DNA of 64,000 nucleotides from Candidatus Micropelagos thuwalensis (lineage in GTDB: Bacteria > Pseudomonadota > Alphaproteobacteria > RS24), in contig NZ_AWXE01000004.1 in NCBI RefSeq assembly GCF_000469155.1, positions 372,001 to 436,000 on the forward strand, in the 5' to 3' direction. Shown in pieces: positions 34,878-46,883 of the stretch. A model generated the notes under the pieces. It did no database searches. It worked only from the letters and a program-made list of their open reading frames with translations, and was not told the origin of the DNA. Position 1 is the stretch's first letter. Every line of letters starts with the position of its first letter. A program made the position numbers and the translations under genes.

Positions 34878-35735
34878 ATGAAAAAATTCACCCTACTTTT
34901 ATCTTGTATTGACCGCCCGGGTATTGTTGCCACAGTAAGCTCATTTCTCCATCAAGCCGGTTTGAATATTCTAGAAAGCAATCAATTTGGGGACTTAAAA
35001 ACCGGACGCTTTTTTATGCGCGTCGCCTTTACGACAGCAGACCCTTCATCGGATGTGAAACAGGCGGATTTAAAAGAAGAGTTTAAAGAAATTTCTGACC
35101 AATTCGGGATGGACTGGAAATTATTTGATATGAACGTCAACACCCCAGCCGTTATTATGGTCTCAAAATTCGATCACTGCCTCGTTGATTTGCTTTATCG
35201 CAGACGTATCGGCACATTAAAAATGGATATTGCGGCTATTATTTCCAATCATGATACCACCCGCGAAATCGTAAACCGCGAAAATATTCCCTTCCACCAT
35301 ATTCCTGTTACATCCGATACCAAACAGGATGCAGAAGATAAAACCAGGAAAATCATTGCAGATACAGGAGCTGAATTGATAATTCTTGCCAGATATATGC
35401 AAATTCTCTCAACGGATATGGCCAATAGCTATCCTGGACAGATTATCAATATCCATCACTCATTCCTGCCTAGCTTTAAAGGAGCTGAACCTTACAGTCA
35501 GGCCTATCACCGCGGCGTCAAAATGATTGGTGCAACAGCTCATTATGTAACGCCTAATCTCGATGAAGGTCCAATTATTGCACAACAGGTTGTTCCAGTA
35601 AGGCATGATATGTCTGTTGAGGACATGATTGGTGCAGGGCAAGAAATTGAACAAAGCGTTATGGCAAAGGCGATACGCGCACACACCGAACACCGTATAC
35701 TTTTAAATGAAGGTAAAACAGTCGTTTTCGACTAG
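34878..35735 (+). CDS. purU: Formyltetrahydrofolate deformylase
   Basis: The 285-residue enzyme starts at ATG 34878 (MKKFTLLLSCIDRPGIVATV); an upstream in-frame start overlaps the oxygenase gene and lacks similarity. An N-terminal ACT domain (about 1-80) is followed by the formyltransferase-like domain with MVSKFDHCLVDLLYR, ISNHD, the catalytic stretch INIHHSFLPSFKGA and the C-terminal GATAHYVTPNLDEGPIIAQ. It releases formate from 10-formyl-THF, balancing one-carbon pools. It ends facing the ATP synthase operon. Confidence 0.95.
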   Translation: MKKFTLLLSCIDRPGIVATVSSFLHQAGLNILESNQFGDLKTGRFFMRVAFTTADPSSDVKQADLKEEFKEISDQFGMDWKLFDMNVNTPAVIMVSKFDHCLVDLLYRRRIGTLKMDIAAIISNHDTTREIVNRENIPFHHIPVTSDTKQDAEDKTRKIIADTGAELIILARYMQILSTDMANSYPGQIINIHHSFLPSFKGAEPYSQAYHRGVKMIGATAHYVTPNLDEGPIIAQQVVPVRHDMSVEDMIGAGQEIEQSVMAKAIRAHTEHRILLNEGKTVVFD

Positions 35736-35761
35736 ATAGAAGTTCTCTTAGAGCTTAAGTT

Positions 35762-36148
35762 TTACAGGATTTCTTCTAAAACCCTTAAAACGCTTTCAGC
35801 TTCGGCTTTCTTCTGTTCGTCAGTCTCTGACTCAACACGGCTTCTCGCCTCGGTAACCGCATTTTGCAGCGCGTCTTTATCGTCACCATCTAGCGCAAGC
35901 GCTTGCTCGGCTAGAATGGTCAAGCCATCCGGGGTCACATCCGCAAATCCACCCTGAACAAAATATCGCGTGGTTGTTCCACCGTCTTCGACCAGCACAA
36001 TGCCCGGACGCAACACCGACATCATCGGGCTGTGATTGACAAGCACCCCAAAATCGCCTTCGCTTCCCGGCACGGTGACAACATCAACCTCTGCAGAAAA
36101 CAGATGTTTCTCAGGAGACACCATATCGAATGTAAGACGTTCGCTCAT
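35762..36148 (-). CDS. atpC: ATP synthase F1 subunit epsilon
   Basis: This 128-residue subunit of the rotor stalk has the N-terminal beta-sandwich (LTFDMVSPEKHLFSAEVDVV, GDFGVLVNHSPMMSVLRPG) and a short C-terminal helical hairpin (about 90-128). It is the last gene of atpHAGDC and starts five bases after the beta-subunit stop. Epsilon brakes ATP hydrolysis and couples the stalk to the c-ring. Order and length are standard for alphaproteobacteria. Confidence 0.96.
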   Translation of the reverse strand: MSERLTFDMVSPEKHLFSAEVDVVTVPGSEGDFGVLVNHSPMMSVLRPGIVLVEDGGTTTRYFVQGGFADVTPDGLTILAEQALALDGDDKDALQNAVTEARSRVESETDEQKKAEAESVLRVLEEIL

Positions 36149-36153
36149 AATGC

Positions 36154-37605
<1,452 letters not shown>

Positions 37606-37632
37606 TCATTAAGTTGGTTCAGTTAAGAGCAA

Positions 37633-38511
37633 TTATAGTGCTTCTGCTCCAGATATAATTTCAATCAATTCCTTTGTGATTTGCGCCTGTCTTGACCTGT
37701 TATAGGTAATCGTCAGACTGTCAATCATTTCACCGGCATTCCGAGTCGCATTATCCATGGCGCTCATACGCGCACCTTGTTCACTCGCGGAGTTTTCAAG
37801 CAGAGCTCGTAAAATTTGGATAGAAATATTGCGCGGCAGAAGCGCATCCAAGATTTCATTTTCCTCTGGTTCGTAATCATAAGACGCACCGCCCAAATCA
37901 AGTGTGGTGTCTTCATCAAGATGTGCAGGAATAATCTGCAATTCTTTAGGGTTTTGCGTAATAACATTCACAAATTCTGAATAATAAAGCGAACAAACAT
38001 CAAAGGCCTCTGTTTCAAAAAGCTCCAGAATTTGCGTAGCAACTTCTTGTGCCTGTTCAAAACCGACAGATTTCAATCCTTGATATGTCACTGTTTCGAG
38101 CATGACGTCTTCAAAATCGCGCTTCAGCAAATCTCCGCCTTTACGCCCGATACACAAAATTTTGACTGTTTTGCCTTCAGCTTTAAGGGCAAGGGCACGC
38201 TCCTTCGCCAATTTAGCGATGGAAGCGTTAAAACCGCCGCACAAACCACGTTCCGCTGTGGCAACTACCAATAAATGTGTGTCTTCTTTACCTGTACCAG
38301 AAAGAAGCGCAGGTGCACCATCTTGACCGGCAACACCAGCAGCAAGATTGGCAAGTACAAGGCTCATACGTTCCGCATAAGGACGCGCCGCCTCAGCGGC
38401 CTCCTGAGCGCGGCGAAGCTTGGAAGCCGCAACCATCTGCATGGCACGTGTGATTTTCTGCGTTGCTTTAACGCTTGAAATCCTATTCCGAAGTTCTTTT
38501 AAAGATGCCAT
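37633..38511 (-). CDS. atpG: ATP synthase F1 subunit gamma
   Basis: This 292-residue central shaft protein has the N-terminal helix [20 protein letters not shown] and [11 protein letters not shown], the middle [11 protein letters not shown] motif and the C-terminal helix [18 protein letters not shown] with [15 protein letters not shown]. These are hallmark gamma features. It lies between atpA and atpD with short gaps. The length is typical. Confidence 0.97.
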   Translation of the reverse strand: MASLKELRNRISSVKATQKITRAMQMVAASKLRRAQEAAEAARPYAERMSLVLANLAAGVAGQDGAPALLSGTGKEDTHLLVVATAERGLCGGFNASIAKLAKERALALKAEGKTVKILCIGRKGGDLLKRDFEDVMLETVTYQGLKSVGFEQAQEVATQILELFETEAFDVCSLYYSEFVNVITQNPKELQIIPAHLDEDTTLDLGGASYDYEPEENEILDALLPRNISIQILRALLENSASEQGARMSAMDNATRNAGEMIDSLTITYNRSRQAQITKELIEIISGAEAL

Positions 38512-38540
38512 CTGCTCTTCTTTTGCCTAAAACCGATCAA

Positions 38541-40073
38541 TCAGGCAGCAAATTTAGCTGCGAAACCTTCAATGACAGATTTAAGTTTGGACTCTGTATC
38601 ATCCGAAAGGGCTTTTTCAGTCCGAATGGTTGAAAGCAGGTCGCTTTCCTTCGCATGAACATGCGTCAGCAATTCTTGTTCAAAACGTCCAACAGCGGCA
38701 ACAGGCAATTCATCCAAATAACCATTCACACCCGCATAAATCACGACAACTTGTTCTTCGGCCTGAAGCGGAGAAAACTGGCCTTGTTTCAGCAATTCTG
38801 TCAACTTGGCACCGCGATTAAGCAAGCGTTGAGTCGCTGCATCCAGGTCAGAACCAAACTGAGCAAAAGCCGCCATTTCACGATATTGCGCCAATTCACC
38901 TTTAATCTTACCCGCTACCTGCTTCATAGCTTTAATCTGAGCCGCAGACCCCACACGTGAAACCGATAGACCGACATTCACTGCAGGGCGAATACCTTGA
39001 TAGAACAAATCTGTTTCTAGGAAGATCTGACCATCGGTAATTGAAATCACATTGGTCGGGATATACGCCGATACGTCATTGGCCTGCGTTTCAATAATCG
39101 GAAGTGCCGTCATGGAACCGGCGCCAAATTCATCATTCATTTTCGCAGCACGTTCGAGAAGACGTGAGTGCAAGAAGAAAACATCACCCGGATAGGCCTC
39201 ACGTCCTGGTGGACGACGCAGCAGGAGTGACATTTGTCTATAGGCAACAGCCTGTTTTGACAAATCATCATAGGTAATCATGGCGTGCATGCCATTATCC
39301 CTAAAATATTCCGCCATGGTGCAACCCGCAAATGGCGCAAGATATTGCAGCGGTGCAGCTTCTGAGGCCGTTGCAGCAACAACGATTGAATATTTTAGCG
39401 CATCATTTTCTTCGAGGGTCTTCACAATTTGGGCAACTGTTGAACGCTTTTGCCCAATAGCGACATAAACGCAGTAAAGCTTGGCACTTTCATCATCGCC
39501 CTCATTTACGGCGCGCTGGTTCAAAATCGCATCAACAGCAATAGCTGTTTTACCTGTTTGGCGGTCACCAATAATCAATTCACGCTGACCCCGACCGATT
39601 GGAATAAGCGCATCAACGGCTTTGAGACCGGTTTGCATTGGCTCATGCACAGATTTACGTGGAATAATACCCGGGGCTTTCACATCCACTTTACGGTTCT
39701 CAGAGGCGTTAATCGGCCCTTTACCATCCAAAGGGTTGCCCAGCGGATCGACCACACGGCCCAGAAGTTCTTTACCGACGGGCACAGACACAATATCGCC
39801 TGTCCGTTTTACGGTATCACCCTCACGAATATCGCGGTCAGAACCAAAAATTACAGCCCCGACATTATCTTCTTCAAGGTTAAGCGCCATGCCACGAATT
39901 CCACCTGGGAATTCAACCATCTCACCAGCCTGAACATTATCCAGACCATAAATTCTTGCAATACCATCACCGACAGAAAGAACCTGTCCAATCTCAGAAA
40001 CCTCGGACTTACTGTCAAAGTCCTTAATTTGTTGTTTTAGGATGGAAGTTATTTCAGATGCTTTAATGTCCAT
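38541..40073 (-). CDS. atpA: ATP synthase F1 subunit alpha
   Basis: This 510-residue subunit holds the non-catalytic nucleotide sites. Walker A is GDRQTGKT; other landmarks are the N-terminal delta-binding helix ([18 protein letters not shown]), [13 protein letters not shown] and the arginine-finger segment [15 protein letters not shown]. Its start overlaps the atpH stop by one base, so the two are translated together. Confidence 0.97.
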   Translation of the reverse strand: MDIKASEITSILKQQIKDFDSKSEVSEIGQVLSVGDGIARIYGLDNVQAGEMVEFPGGIRGMALNLEEDNVGAVIFGSDRDIREGDTVKRTGDIVSVPVGKELLGRVVDPLGNPLDGKGPINASENRKVDVKAPGIIPRKSVHEPMQTGLKAVDALIPIGRGQRELIIGDRQTGKTAIAVDAILNQRAVNEGDDESAKLYCVYVAIGQKRSTVAQIVKTLEENDALKYSIVVAATASEAAPLQYLAPFAGCTMAEYFRDNGMHAMITYDDLSKQAVAYRQMSLLLRRPPGREAYPGDVFFLHSRLLERAAKMNDEFGAGSMTALPIIETQANDVSAYIPTNVISITDGQIFLETDLFYQGIRPAVNVGLSVSRVGSAAQIKAMKQVAGKIKGELAQYREMAAFAQFGSDLDAATQRLLNRGAKLTELLKQGQFSPLQAEEQVVVIYAGVNGYLDELPVAAVGRFEQELLTHVHAKESDLLSTIRTEKALSDDTESKLKSVIEGFAAKFAA

Positions 40074-40666
40074 TATCCCGCCTCATTCATGGCTTGTTTC
40101 AATGTAAAAAGTTTTGTTCGTAGAGAGTCGTCAATCATCCGGCTACCGACACGCACAATCATGCCTGCCAATAATGTCTGATCGACCTCGGCAATGACAC
40201 TAATGTCCTGTCCGAATTTATTTTTAAGCTGCTGCTTTAATTTATTTTCGTGCTGTTCTGAAAGCTTGCTCGCAGTCGTCACATGTGCGGTCATTTCACC
40301 GCGCGCTTTAGCCTCCAGCGCTTTAAAGGCTCTGCAAATATCCTGTAACAGAAAAGAACGGCGATTTTTAACAACAAGCACCGCGAAATTAGTCACGGTT
40401 TGACCGATTGACGCTTTTGAAAAAATTTTCACCAGCGAGTTTTCTTTATCTTCGACTGAAATTACGGGGCTAACGAGCATATCCCCGAAGCTTTGGTCTA
40501 CCCCGAACAAACCTGAAAGAACATCCATTGAATTGCTGATGTCTTTTTGGTCGGTATCAGGAGCTTCTTGCATAAGCTCAAAAAGCGCAGAGGCGTAACG
40601 ACCGGAGAGACCCGAGACGGAACCTTCAAATTCTGGTTTGGATGAATCAACACTTGAAGAACTCAT
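40073..40666 (-). CDS. atpH: ATP synthase F1 subunit delta (OSCP)
   Basis: This 197-residue stator subunit links the F1 head to the b-subunits. The N-terminal helical bundle begins near [17 protein letters not shown], and the C-terminal part carries the family stretch [29 protein letters not shown]. It is the first gene of the F1 operon. The F0 genes are not in this window, as is normal in alphaproteobacteria, where F0 is a separate locus. The 195 bases upstream should hold the promoter. Confidence 0.95.
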   Translation of the reverse strand: MSSSSVDSSKPEFEGSVSGLSGRYASALFELMQEAPDTDQKDISNSMDVLSGLFGVDQSFGDMLVSPVISVEDKENSLVKIFSKASIGQTVTNFAVLVVKNRRSFLLQDICRAFKALEAKARGEMTAHVTTASKLSEQHENKLKQQLKNKFGQDISVIAEVDQTLLAGMIVRVGSRMIDDSLRTKLFTLKQAMNEAG

Positions 40667-40861
40667 ATCAGAACCAATGATATACCTTTGTGCGCTGACT
40701 GCTGTATTTGCCTTAAAATACGAGCAAATATAAGCAGGAATGACATCAATATTTTGAGTGAGTTAGCACAGCATGCGCCCGCTTGCAATAGAGGATGAGG
40801 GCGTTTTGACACAGCTTTTGGGGATTAATTTACGTTAACTGTCTGTAGTTTAGAATTGGGC

Positions 40862-43057
40862 TTATAAGAAACTATAAGGGTCAATATCTATCGCCAGCCG
40901 AATCTGGCTTGGTATTTTTATTTTAGACAGCCATAGAGCGATAAATTGCTGGACTTTCGCCTGTTTTCCGGCTTTTACAAGAAATCTTAGCCTGTATCGG
41001 TTGCGGATGCGCGCAATGGGTGCAGGTGCGGGGCCAAGAACACGCACCTCATCCGAGGTAGGTATCACCGCAGCCAAATCTCTGGCAAAATGATTCAGGG
41101 TAGCTAAATCCTGGCCAGACAAAACAAGACCTGCCAAACGCCCAAAAGGGGGCATACCGGACTGCGATCGCATTTCTGCCTCACGCTCAAAAAATAAATC
41201 ACGTTCCCCCGCAATCAAAGCCTGTAAAACCGGATGGTCAGGCATATAACTTTGAAGCATCGCAGTGCCTTTTGAGGCTTCCCGCCCCGCCCTACCGGAC
41301 ACTTGAAGCAATGTGTGATAGGTGCGTTCCGCCGCCCGTAAATCTCCATTGCCAAGCCCTAAATCAGCATCGACAACGCCCGCAAAACCCAATTCAGGGA
41401 AGTGATGACCTTTGGCGATAATCTGAGTACCAATAATAATATCTATCTCCCCATTTTGAATAAGTTTGAGCTGACGCTGAAGTTCGCCAGACTGTCCGAC
41501 CATATCGGAGGATAAAACAGCCGCTTTTTTATCGGGAAACACCTGCCCGACTTCCTCCAGCACACGCTCCACACCTGGCCCGCAAGCTGTCAGGCAGTCA
41601 ACCTCACCACATTCTTCGCATTTATCGGGGATATCCCGCACACTCCCACATTGATGGCAGGCCATAATGTTTTTGCTCCGATGTTCAACAAGCCATGAAT
41701 CACAATCTGAGCAAGCATAACGATGCCCACAATTTCTGCATAAGGTAAGCGGGGCATACCCTCTGCGGTTGAGAAACAGCAAAGCCTGTTTTCCCCGGTT
41801 AAGTGCGTCTTGCATGGACGACACCATCGCTGGAGATAACCATTGCCCCCGTGCAGGCGGGTCCAGCCGCATATCAATCAAAGATAAATCCGGCATGCCT
41901 GCCGCGCCATGCCGGCTCGAGAGTTTGACAAGATAATACCGCCCATCCCGCGCATTGATATAGCTTTCCAGCGACGGCGTTGCAGATGATAGAATAACTG
42001 TCGCATCAGCTAGCCGCCCCCGCACGACCGCCATATCACGCGCATTATAAATCACCCCTTCTTCCTGCTTGAAACCAGGGTCATGTTCCTCATCTACAAC
42101 AATCACACCCAGATTCCGCCACGGCAAAAACAAACCCGAACGTGCAGCAATCATTACCTTGACCTTACCCTCCGCTATGGCACGCCACGTTCGCCGACGT
42201 TCTGATGGGGTCAGCCCGGAATGCCATAAAGCAGGCGCACAGCCAAATCGATCACCAAACCGCGCCAATAATTGCTCCGTCAGGGCAATCTCTGGTAAAA
42301 GGACAAGAGCAGATTTTCCATTGGCAAGTGCCGCGGCGATAGCCTCAAAAAAAACTTCCGTTTTGCCTGATCCGGTCACACCATCGAGTAAATAGCATCG
42401 AAAGCCCCTTTTCTCTAAATTATCAGTTAGCTTAGTAACGGCTTCAGTCTGTTCATTAGAAAATTGCACCCGGCGATAGTTAGGGTCTGGCGTACCAAAT
42501 AAAATTTCTGCAGGTAGGTCGGACTTTATCAGGGCCCCTTCTTTTGCCAGCGATGTCAGCGTAGAAGCCGACACCGATGCTGCTTCAGTCAAATCTCCGG
42601 TTCGCAGGGTCATCCCAGGTAAAAGCGATGCAAAGACTCGTCGTCTGGCATCAGTCATCCGCGACGGACGTTTGTCAGACACCTGCCAACCAGTCACAGG
42701 TTTTTCAGGTGCAAGCGCATCAGGCACACTCAACAATAATTTAAGCACTGCCCCTTGTGGACTCATCACATAAGACGATACCCAATCAACAAATTGCCGA
42801 TTTTCTTCAGAAAGTGGCGGGATATCATAAATCTGTTCAACTGATTTCAGCTTGTCTTTAGGCGGGTCACTTTTCTGCCATGGGCGTTGCGCTTCCCATA
42901 TAACACCAGGAAGTTTTTTTCTGCCAAACGGAACAAGTACAAATTGCCCGGGCGAAAGTTCTGTATTTTGCGGCACAGCATAACGAAATATTTTAGGCAC
43001 ATTAGCGGCCAGGCAAACAGCAACAATCATTATGTTGTCATTCTCTGTCATTGGCAT
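40862..43057 (-). CDS. priA: Primosomal protein N', replication restart helicase
   Basis: This 731-residue helicase restarts collapsed replication forks. Walker A is GVTGSGKTEVF, the DEAH-type box is VDEEHDPGFKQ, and the zinc-binding cysteines come in pairs (CRNCGHRYACSDC, CHQCGSV, CEECGE). The RAGREA motif VI region is intact. Start choice among three nearby ATGs is uncertain because none has a strong ribosome site. It diverges from xerC and precedes the ATP synthase operon. Confidence 0.95.
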   Translation of the reverse strand: MPMTENDNIMIVAVCLAANVPKIFRYAVPQNTELSPGQFVLVPFGRKKLPGVIWEAQRPWQKSDPPKDKLKSVEQIYDIPPLSEENRQFVDWVSSYVMSPQGAVLKLLLSVPDALAPEKPVTGWQVSDKRPSRMTDARRRVFASLLPGMTLRTGDLTEAASVSASTLTSLAKEGALIKSDLPAEILFGTPDPNYRRVQFSNEQTEAVTKLTDNLEKRGFRCYLLDGVTGSGKTEVFFEAIAAALANGKSALVLLPEIALTEQLLARFGDRFGCAPALWHSGLTPSERRRTWRAIAEGKVKVMIAARSGLFLPWRNLGVIVVDEEHDPGFKQEEGVIYNARDMAVVRGRLADATVILSSATPSLESYINARDGRYYLVKLSSRHGAAGMPDLSLIDMRLDPPARGQWLSPAMVSSMQDALNRGKQALLFLNRRGYAPLTLCRNCGHRYACSDCDSWLVEHRSKNIMACHQCGSVRDIPDKCEECGEVDCLTACGPGVERVLEEVGQVFPDKKAAVLSSDMVGQSGELQRQLKLIQNGEIDIIIGTQIIAKGHHFPELGFAGVVDADLGLGNGDLRAAERTYHTLLQVSGRAGREASKGTAMLQSYMPDHPVLQALIAGERDLFFEREAEMRSQSGMPPFGRLAGLVLSGQDLATLNHFARDLAAVIPTSDEVRVLGPAPAPIARIRNRYRLRFLVKAGKQAKVQQFIALWLSKIKIPSQIRLAIDIDPYSFL

Positions 43058-43174
43058 AATGTTGCGTGTCCCATTCTTGGTTTTATGGCATAATTAGATT
43101 CATCATAAGTGAAGCTTGGATTTTGACCAAATGTTACCAGGAAAACATCTACCCTCATTTCATGGTTTTTTTTC

Positions 43175-44104
43175 ATGACAGCCAATGCTGACCTACAAAC
43201 TTTGATTGATGATTGGTTGAGTGAACTCAATCAAAGAGACCTTAGTAGGCATACGGTTGAAGCCTATCTGCGCGATGTCACACAATTCATTGCCTTCCTC
43301 GCCGAACATTCTGGGCAGGAAGTCAGTCCGGCTTCCTTTGATACTCTAAAAGCCATGGATGTAAGAAGCTTTTTAGCCAAACGGCGTAATGTAGAAGCCA
43401 CACAAAGCCGATCACTCGCCCGAAGCTTGTCGGGTCTTCGCTCTTTCACACTTTATCTTTCAGAAAAAAACTATCCTGTAAGTGCGGCTTTCAAAATTGT
43501 GAATTCACCCAGAATTCCCAAATCTTTACCCCGCCCCATGTCTCAAAGCGATGCCTTACAAATGATATCACTTGCAGGTGATATGTCTTCACACCCATGG
43601 GAGAATTTACGAAATCAAGCTTTGCTGGTGCTGATTTATGGATGCGGGTTACGTATTTCAGAAGCTCTCAACCTGTCGTATGGCGACCGCCCTAAACCAG
43701 ATAATATTTCTATCCGCATAATGGGCAAAGGCAAAAAGCAACGGGATGCGCCAATCCTGCCGCTCATCGAAAATGCCATTCAACAATATATTCAAGCCGC
43801 CCCATTTGTTTTTAAAGATGACGACCCCCTTTTCAGAGGGGTTAGAGGCGGGCGTTTTTCCGCCCGACAAGTTCAGATGATAGTGGAGAAGTGTCGCCGC
43901 TCTATGGGGCTTCCAGATACCGTGACCCCACATGCCTTTAGACACAGTTTTGCCACGCACTTATTGGCGGCGGGCGGTGACTTAAGAACCATTCAGGAAT
44001 TGCTCGGTCACACCAGTCTCAGCTCAACACAAATTTATACTGAAATCGAAGACACTGAACTGGGGCGTATTTATAAAAACGCCCATCCAAGATCAAAGCT
44101 TTAA
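43175..44104 (+). CDS. xerC: Tyrosine recombinase XerC
   Basis: This 309-residue site-specific recombinase resolves chromosome dimers at dif with XerD. Catalytic residues are visible: R160 in GCGLRISEAL, the GKGKKQR loop (184-190), H253 and R256 in HAFRHSFATHLL, H279 in LGHTSLSSTQIY, and Tyr288. The N-terminal SAM-like domain spans about 1-110. It diverges from priA and its stop lies three bases from the end of the convergent lpd gene. No dif-like site was identified here. Confidence 0.93.
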   Translation: MTANADLQTLIDDWLSELNQRDLSRHTVEAYLRDVTQFIAFLAEHSGQEVSPASFDTLKAMDVRSFLAKRRNVEATQSRSLARSLSGLRSFTLYLSEKNYPVSAAFKIVNSPRIPKSLPRPMSQSDALQMISLAGDMSSHPWENLRNQALLVLIYGCGLRISEALNLSYGDRPKPDNISIRIMGKGKKQRDAPILPLIENAIQQYIQAAPFVFKDDDPLFRGVRGGRFSARQVQMIVEKCRRSMGLPDTVTPHAFRHSFATHLLAAGGDLRTIQELLGHTSLSSTQIYTEIEDTELGRIYKNAHPRSKL

Positions 44105-44107
44105 AAC

Positions 44108-45523
44108 TTACATGTGAATCGCACGGTCTTCCACCGCCAGCGCAGCTTCTTTAACAGCTTCTGTCAATGTTGGATGCGCGTGGCATGTCCGCGCTAAATC
44201 TTCTGCGCTACCGCCAAATTCCATCGCAACCGCAGCCTCGGCAATCATATTTCCCGCTTCAGGCCCGACAATATGAACACCCAAAATGCGGTCCGTTTTG
44301 GTATCTGCCAAAATTTTCACAAAGCCATCCGTCGTGTGGTTTACTTTTGCGCGACCATTCGCCATAAACGGGAATTTCCCGATGCGATAATCAACGCCTT
44401 TCTGGGTCAGCTCTTCTTCATTAAGCCCCACCCAAGCAACTTCTGGCGCAGTATAAATCACTCCCGGTATCACATCATAGTTCACATGACCTGATTTACC
44501 GGCCAGCATCTCAGCAACCGCGATGCCCTCATCTTCTGCCTTGTGCGCGAGCATAGGGCCTGAAATAACATCACCAATCGCATAAATACCGTCAACATTT
44601 GTCTTGAAACCATTGGTTTCAATGCGGCCTGCAACATCCAGTTGAACACCAACTGATTCCAAGCCAAGCCCTTCTGTATAAGGACGACGACCAATGGATA
44701 CCAATACCTTGTCAACTGATAGAGTTTCCGCCTCACCCTCAGATTGTGCGGGTTCTATCGTCACCTTGACACTTGCCTTTAGGGGTTTGACCTCAGTGAC
44801 TTTTTTACCGAGCAGGAACTTGAAACCTTGTTTTTGGAGAATCCGCTGGAATTGTTTTGCCACTTCTTCATCAACACCGGGGGTGATCCGGTCCAAAAAT
44901 TCAACGACTGTCACTTCAGCGCCCAGACGCGCCCAGACCGAGCCGAGTTCCAACCCGATAATACCGGCGCCAACAATCAATAAATGTTTCGGAACGGCGT
45001 CAAATTCGAGCGCACCGGTGGACGTCACAACAAGTTTCTCATCAATCTCAACGCCTTGAAGCGGGGTGCTCTCAGAACCCGTCGCAATGACAATATTTTT
45101 CGTGTTTAGGGTGCGCGTTCCCCCTGCCAACAAGCTGACCTCAATCTTGCCTGAGGCGACAATCATCGCCGACCCGTGCAGCGCCTCGACCTTATTTTTC
45201 TTAAAGAGAAAATCAATCCCTTGCGTATTACCGGTAATGCCATTTTCTTTGTATGTCATCATTGCCGGTAAATCGAGTTTCGGCTTACCAAGTTGGATAC
45301 CCATATCGCCTGCATGTGCGGCCTCTGCAAACACCTCTGAAGCATGCAAAAGAGCTTTGGAGGGGATACAGCCGATATTTAAACATGTCCCGCCATGACT
45401 GCCGCGTTTATCAACACAAGCTACCCGAAGGCCTAATTGTGCAGCTCGGATGGCACAAACATATCCACCTGGGCCTGAGCCAATAACCACAAGATCAAAA
45501 TCATCACCAACTTCTTCAGACAT
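44108..45523 (-). CDS. lpd: Dihydrolipoyl dehydrogenase (2-oxoglutarate dehydrogenase E3)
   Basis: This 471-residue FAD enzyme reoxidises the lipoyl arms of E2. The FAD fold [17 protein letters not shown] is followed by the redox-active disulfide [13 protein letters not shown]. The NAD-binding [18 protein letters not shown] and the C-terminal catalytic HAHPTLTEA complete the family pattern. It sits directly after odhB, so it is dedicated to the 2-oxoglutarate dehydrogenase complex, though it may be shared. Confidence 0.96.
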   Translation of the reverse strand: MSEEVGDDFDLVVIGSGPGGYVCAIRAAQLGLRVACVDKRGSHGGTCLNIGCIPSKALLHASEVFAEAAHAGDMGIQLGKPKLDLPAMMTYKENGITGNTQGIDFLFKKNKVEALHGSAMIVASGKIEVSLLAGGTRTLNTKNIVIATGSESTPLQGVEIDEKLVVTSTGALEFDAVPKHLLIVGAGIIGLELGSVWARLGAEVTVVEFLDRITPGVDEEVAKQFQRILQKQGFKFLLGKKVTEVKPLKASVKVTIEPAQSEGEAETLSVDKVLVSIGRRPYTEGLGLESVGVQLDVAGRIETNGFKTNVDGIYAIGDVISGPMLAHKAEDEGIAVAEMLAGKSGHVNYDVIPGVIYTAPEVAWVGLNEEELTQKGVDYRIGKFPFMANGRAKVNHTTDGFVKILADTKTDRILGVHIVGPEAGNMIAEAAVAMEFGGSAEDLARTCHAHPTLTEAVKEAALAVEDRAIHM

Positions 45524-45532
45524 TTAATTCTC

Positions 45533-46792
45533 CTAGAGGTTTAATAAGAGACGTTCAGGATTTTCCAACCCTTCTTTGACGCGCACAAGGAAGGTCACGG
45601 CTTCCTTACCGTCGACTATTCGGTGGTCATAGCTTAAGGCAAGATACATCATGGGACGGACGACAATTTCCCCATCGACAACAATCGGACGCTCCTGAAT
45701 TTTATGCATGCCCAGAATACCGGATTGCGGGCTGTTCAGAATTGGCGTCGACATGAGAGAGCCATAAACCCCGCCATTGGAAATGGTGAATGTACCCCCC
45801 TGCAAATCATCAATCGCCAGAGAGCCTTCGCGGGCTTTTTGTCCATATTCAGCAATGGTGGTTTCAATTTCTGCAAAGCCCATCAGATGGGCATTGCGGA
45901 CAACCGGCACAACAAGTCCTTTATCAGTGCCAACGGCAACACCCATATTCACATAATGCTTATAGACAATGTCTGTTCCGTCAATTTCGGCATTAACTGC
46001 AGGGATTTCCTGCAAGGCAACAACACACGCTTTCACAAAGAAACTCATAAAGCCGAGTTTGGCACCGTGTTTTTTCTCAAACTGCTCTTTATAAGCGCTG
46101 CGAACCGACATTAATTCCGACATATCAACTTCATTAAAAGTCGTCAGCATAGCAGCCGTGTTTTGAGACTCTTTCAAACGCTTGGCGATTGTTTGGCGCA
46201 AGCGAGTCATTTTCACACGTTCTTCAAGCTGCGGTAGACCTGATGAGTCATCAGATCTCGCACTGACCAGAGGCGCAGGAATTTCAGCAGATGTTGTGAC
46301 GCCTTTTTCAACGGCCTCAAGCACATCGCCTTTCGTTAAGCGTCCTCCTTTGCCGGAGCCTGACAATGCGGCAGCATCAAGGCCATGCTCATCGACCAAA
46401 CGACGGACAGATGGTGCCAATACCCCTTCTTCGGTAGCAGATTTTACAGCAGGTTCTTGCTTTGGGGCTTCACTTGTATCTGTAGCCCGAGGCTCCGATG
46501 GTGCTGAAACAGGCGCATCGTTTGAAGGCGAGGACGCTATGGCACCTGCCCCTGTGCCTTCAAGAATTTCACCAAGCAAGGCGCCAACTTCAACAGTTGC
46601 GCCATCCTCAACCGCTACATCTCCCATAACGCCGGCAGAAGGTGCAGGAACTTCAATAGTTACCTTATCCGTTTCAAGCTCACAGAGTGGTTCATCGGCA
46701 GAAACGGCTTCACCGGGTTTTTTGTACCATTGGGCGACTGTCGCCTCTGTGATGGACTCACCTAAAGTTGGAACGCGGATTTCAGTACTCAT
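45533..46792 (-). CDS. odhB: Dihydrolipoyllysine succinyltransferase (2-oxoglutarate dehydrogenase E2)
   Basis: This 419-residue E2 has one lipoyl domain (about 1-75) with the lipoylated lysine in [11 protein letters not shown], a Pro/Ala/Ser-rich linker, a peripheral-subunit-binding domain (about 120-160; [18 protein letters not shown]) and the acyltransferase core ending with the active-site [12 protein letters not shown]. It passes succinyl groups to CoA. It lies between sucA and lpd. Confidence 0.96.
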   Translation of the reverse strand: MSTEIRVPTLGESITEATVAQWYKKPGEAVSADEPLCELETDKVTIEVPAPSAGVMGDVAVEDGATVEVGALLGEILEGTGAGAIASSPSNDAPVSAPSEPRATDTSEAPKQEPAVKSATEEGVLAPSVRRLVDEHGLDAAALSGSGKGGRLTKGDVLEAVEKGVTTSAEIPAPLVSARSDDSSGLPQLEERVKMTRLRQTIAKRLKESQNTAAMLTTFNEVDMSELMSVRSAYKEQFEKKHGAKLGFMSFFVKACVVALQEIPAVNAEIDGTDIVYKHYVNMGVAVGTDKGLVVPVVRNAHLMGFAEIETTIAEYGQKAREGSLAIDDLQGGTFTISNGGVYGSLMSTPILNSPQSGILGMHKIQERPIVVDGEIVVRPMMYLALSYDHRIVDGKEAVTFLVRVKEGLENPERLLLNL

Positions 46793-46830
46793 TTTATGTC
46801 CTCACTCTTTTCATTTTACGCGGGTCATTG

Positions 46831-46854
46831 ACTGTGTCATCTACTGTGTCATCT
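46831..46854. repeat. Twelve-base tandem repeat between sucA and odhB
   Basis: ACTGTGTCATCT occurs twice head to tail in the 91-base gap between sucA and odhB. It has no evident coding or regulatory role and looks like a small duplication in the spacer. Confidence 0.8.
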
Positions 46855-46883
46855 CAAGCCGAAAGGCTTTTTGTGGATAATCT

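Noticed and set aside
35736-35761. Terminator between purU and atpC
   Set aside because: The possible hairpin is short and mismatched, without a clear T-run in either direction.
39450-40040. Long plus-strand open frame opposite atpA (196 codons)
   Set aside because: It lies fully antisense to a clear atpA gene, has no ribosome site and no protein-like motifs.
43175-44104. Phage integrase marking a mobile element
   Set aside because: The protein has XerC length and motifs, and sits between housekeeping genes with no att repeats.
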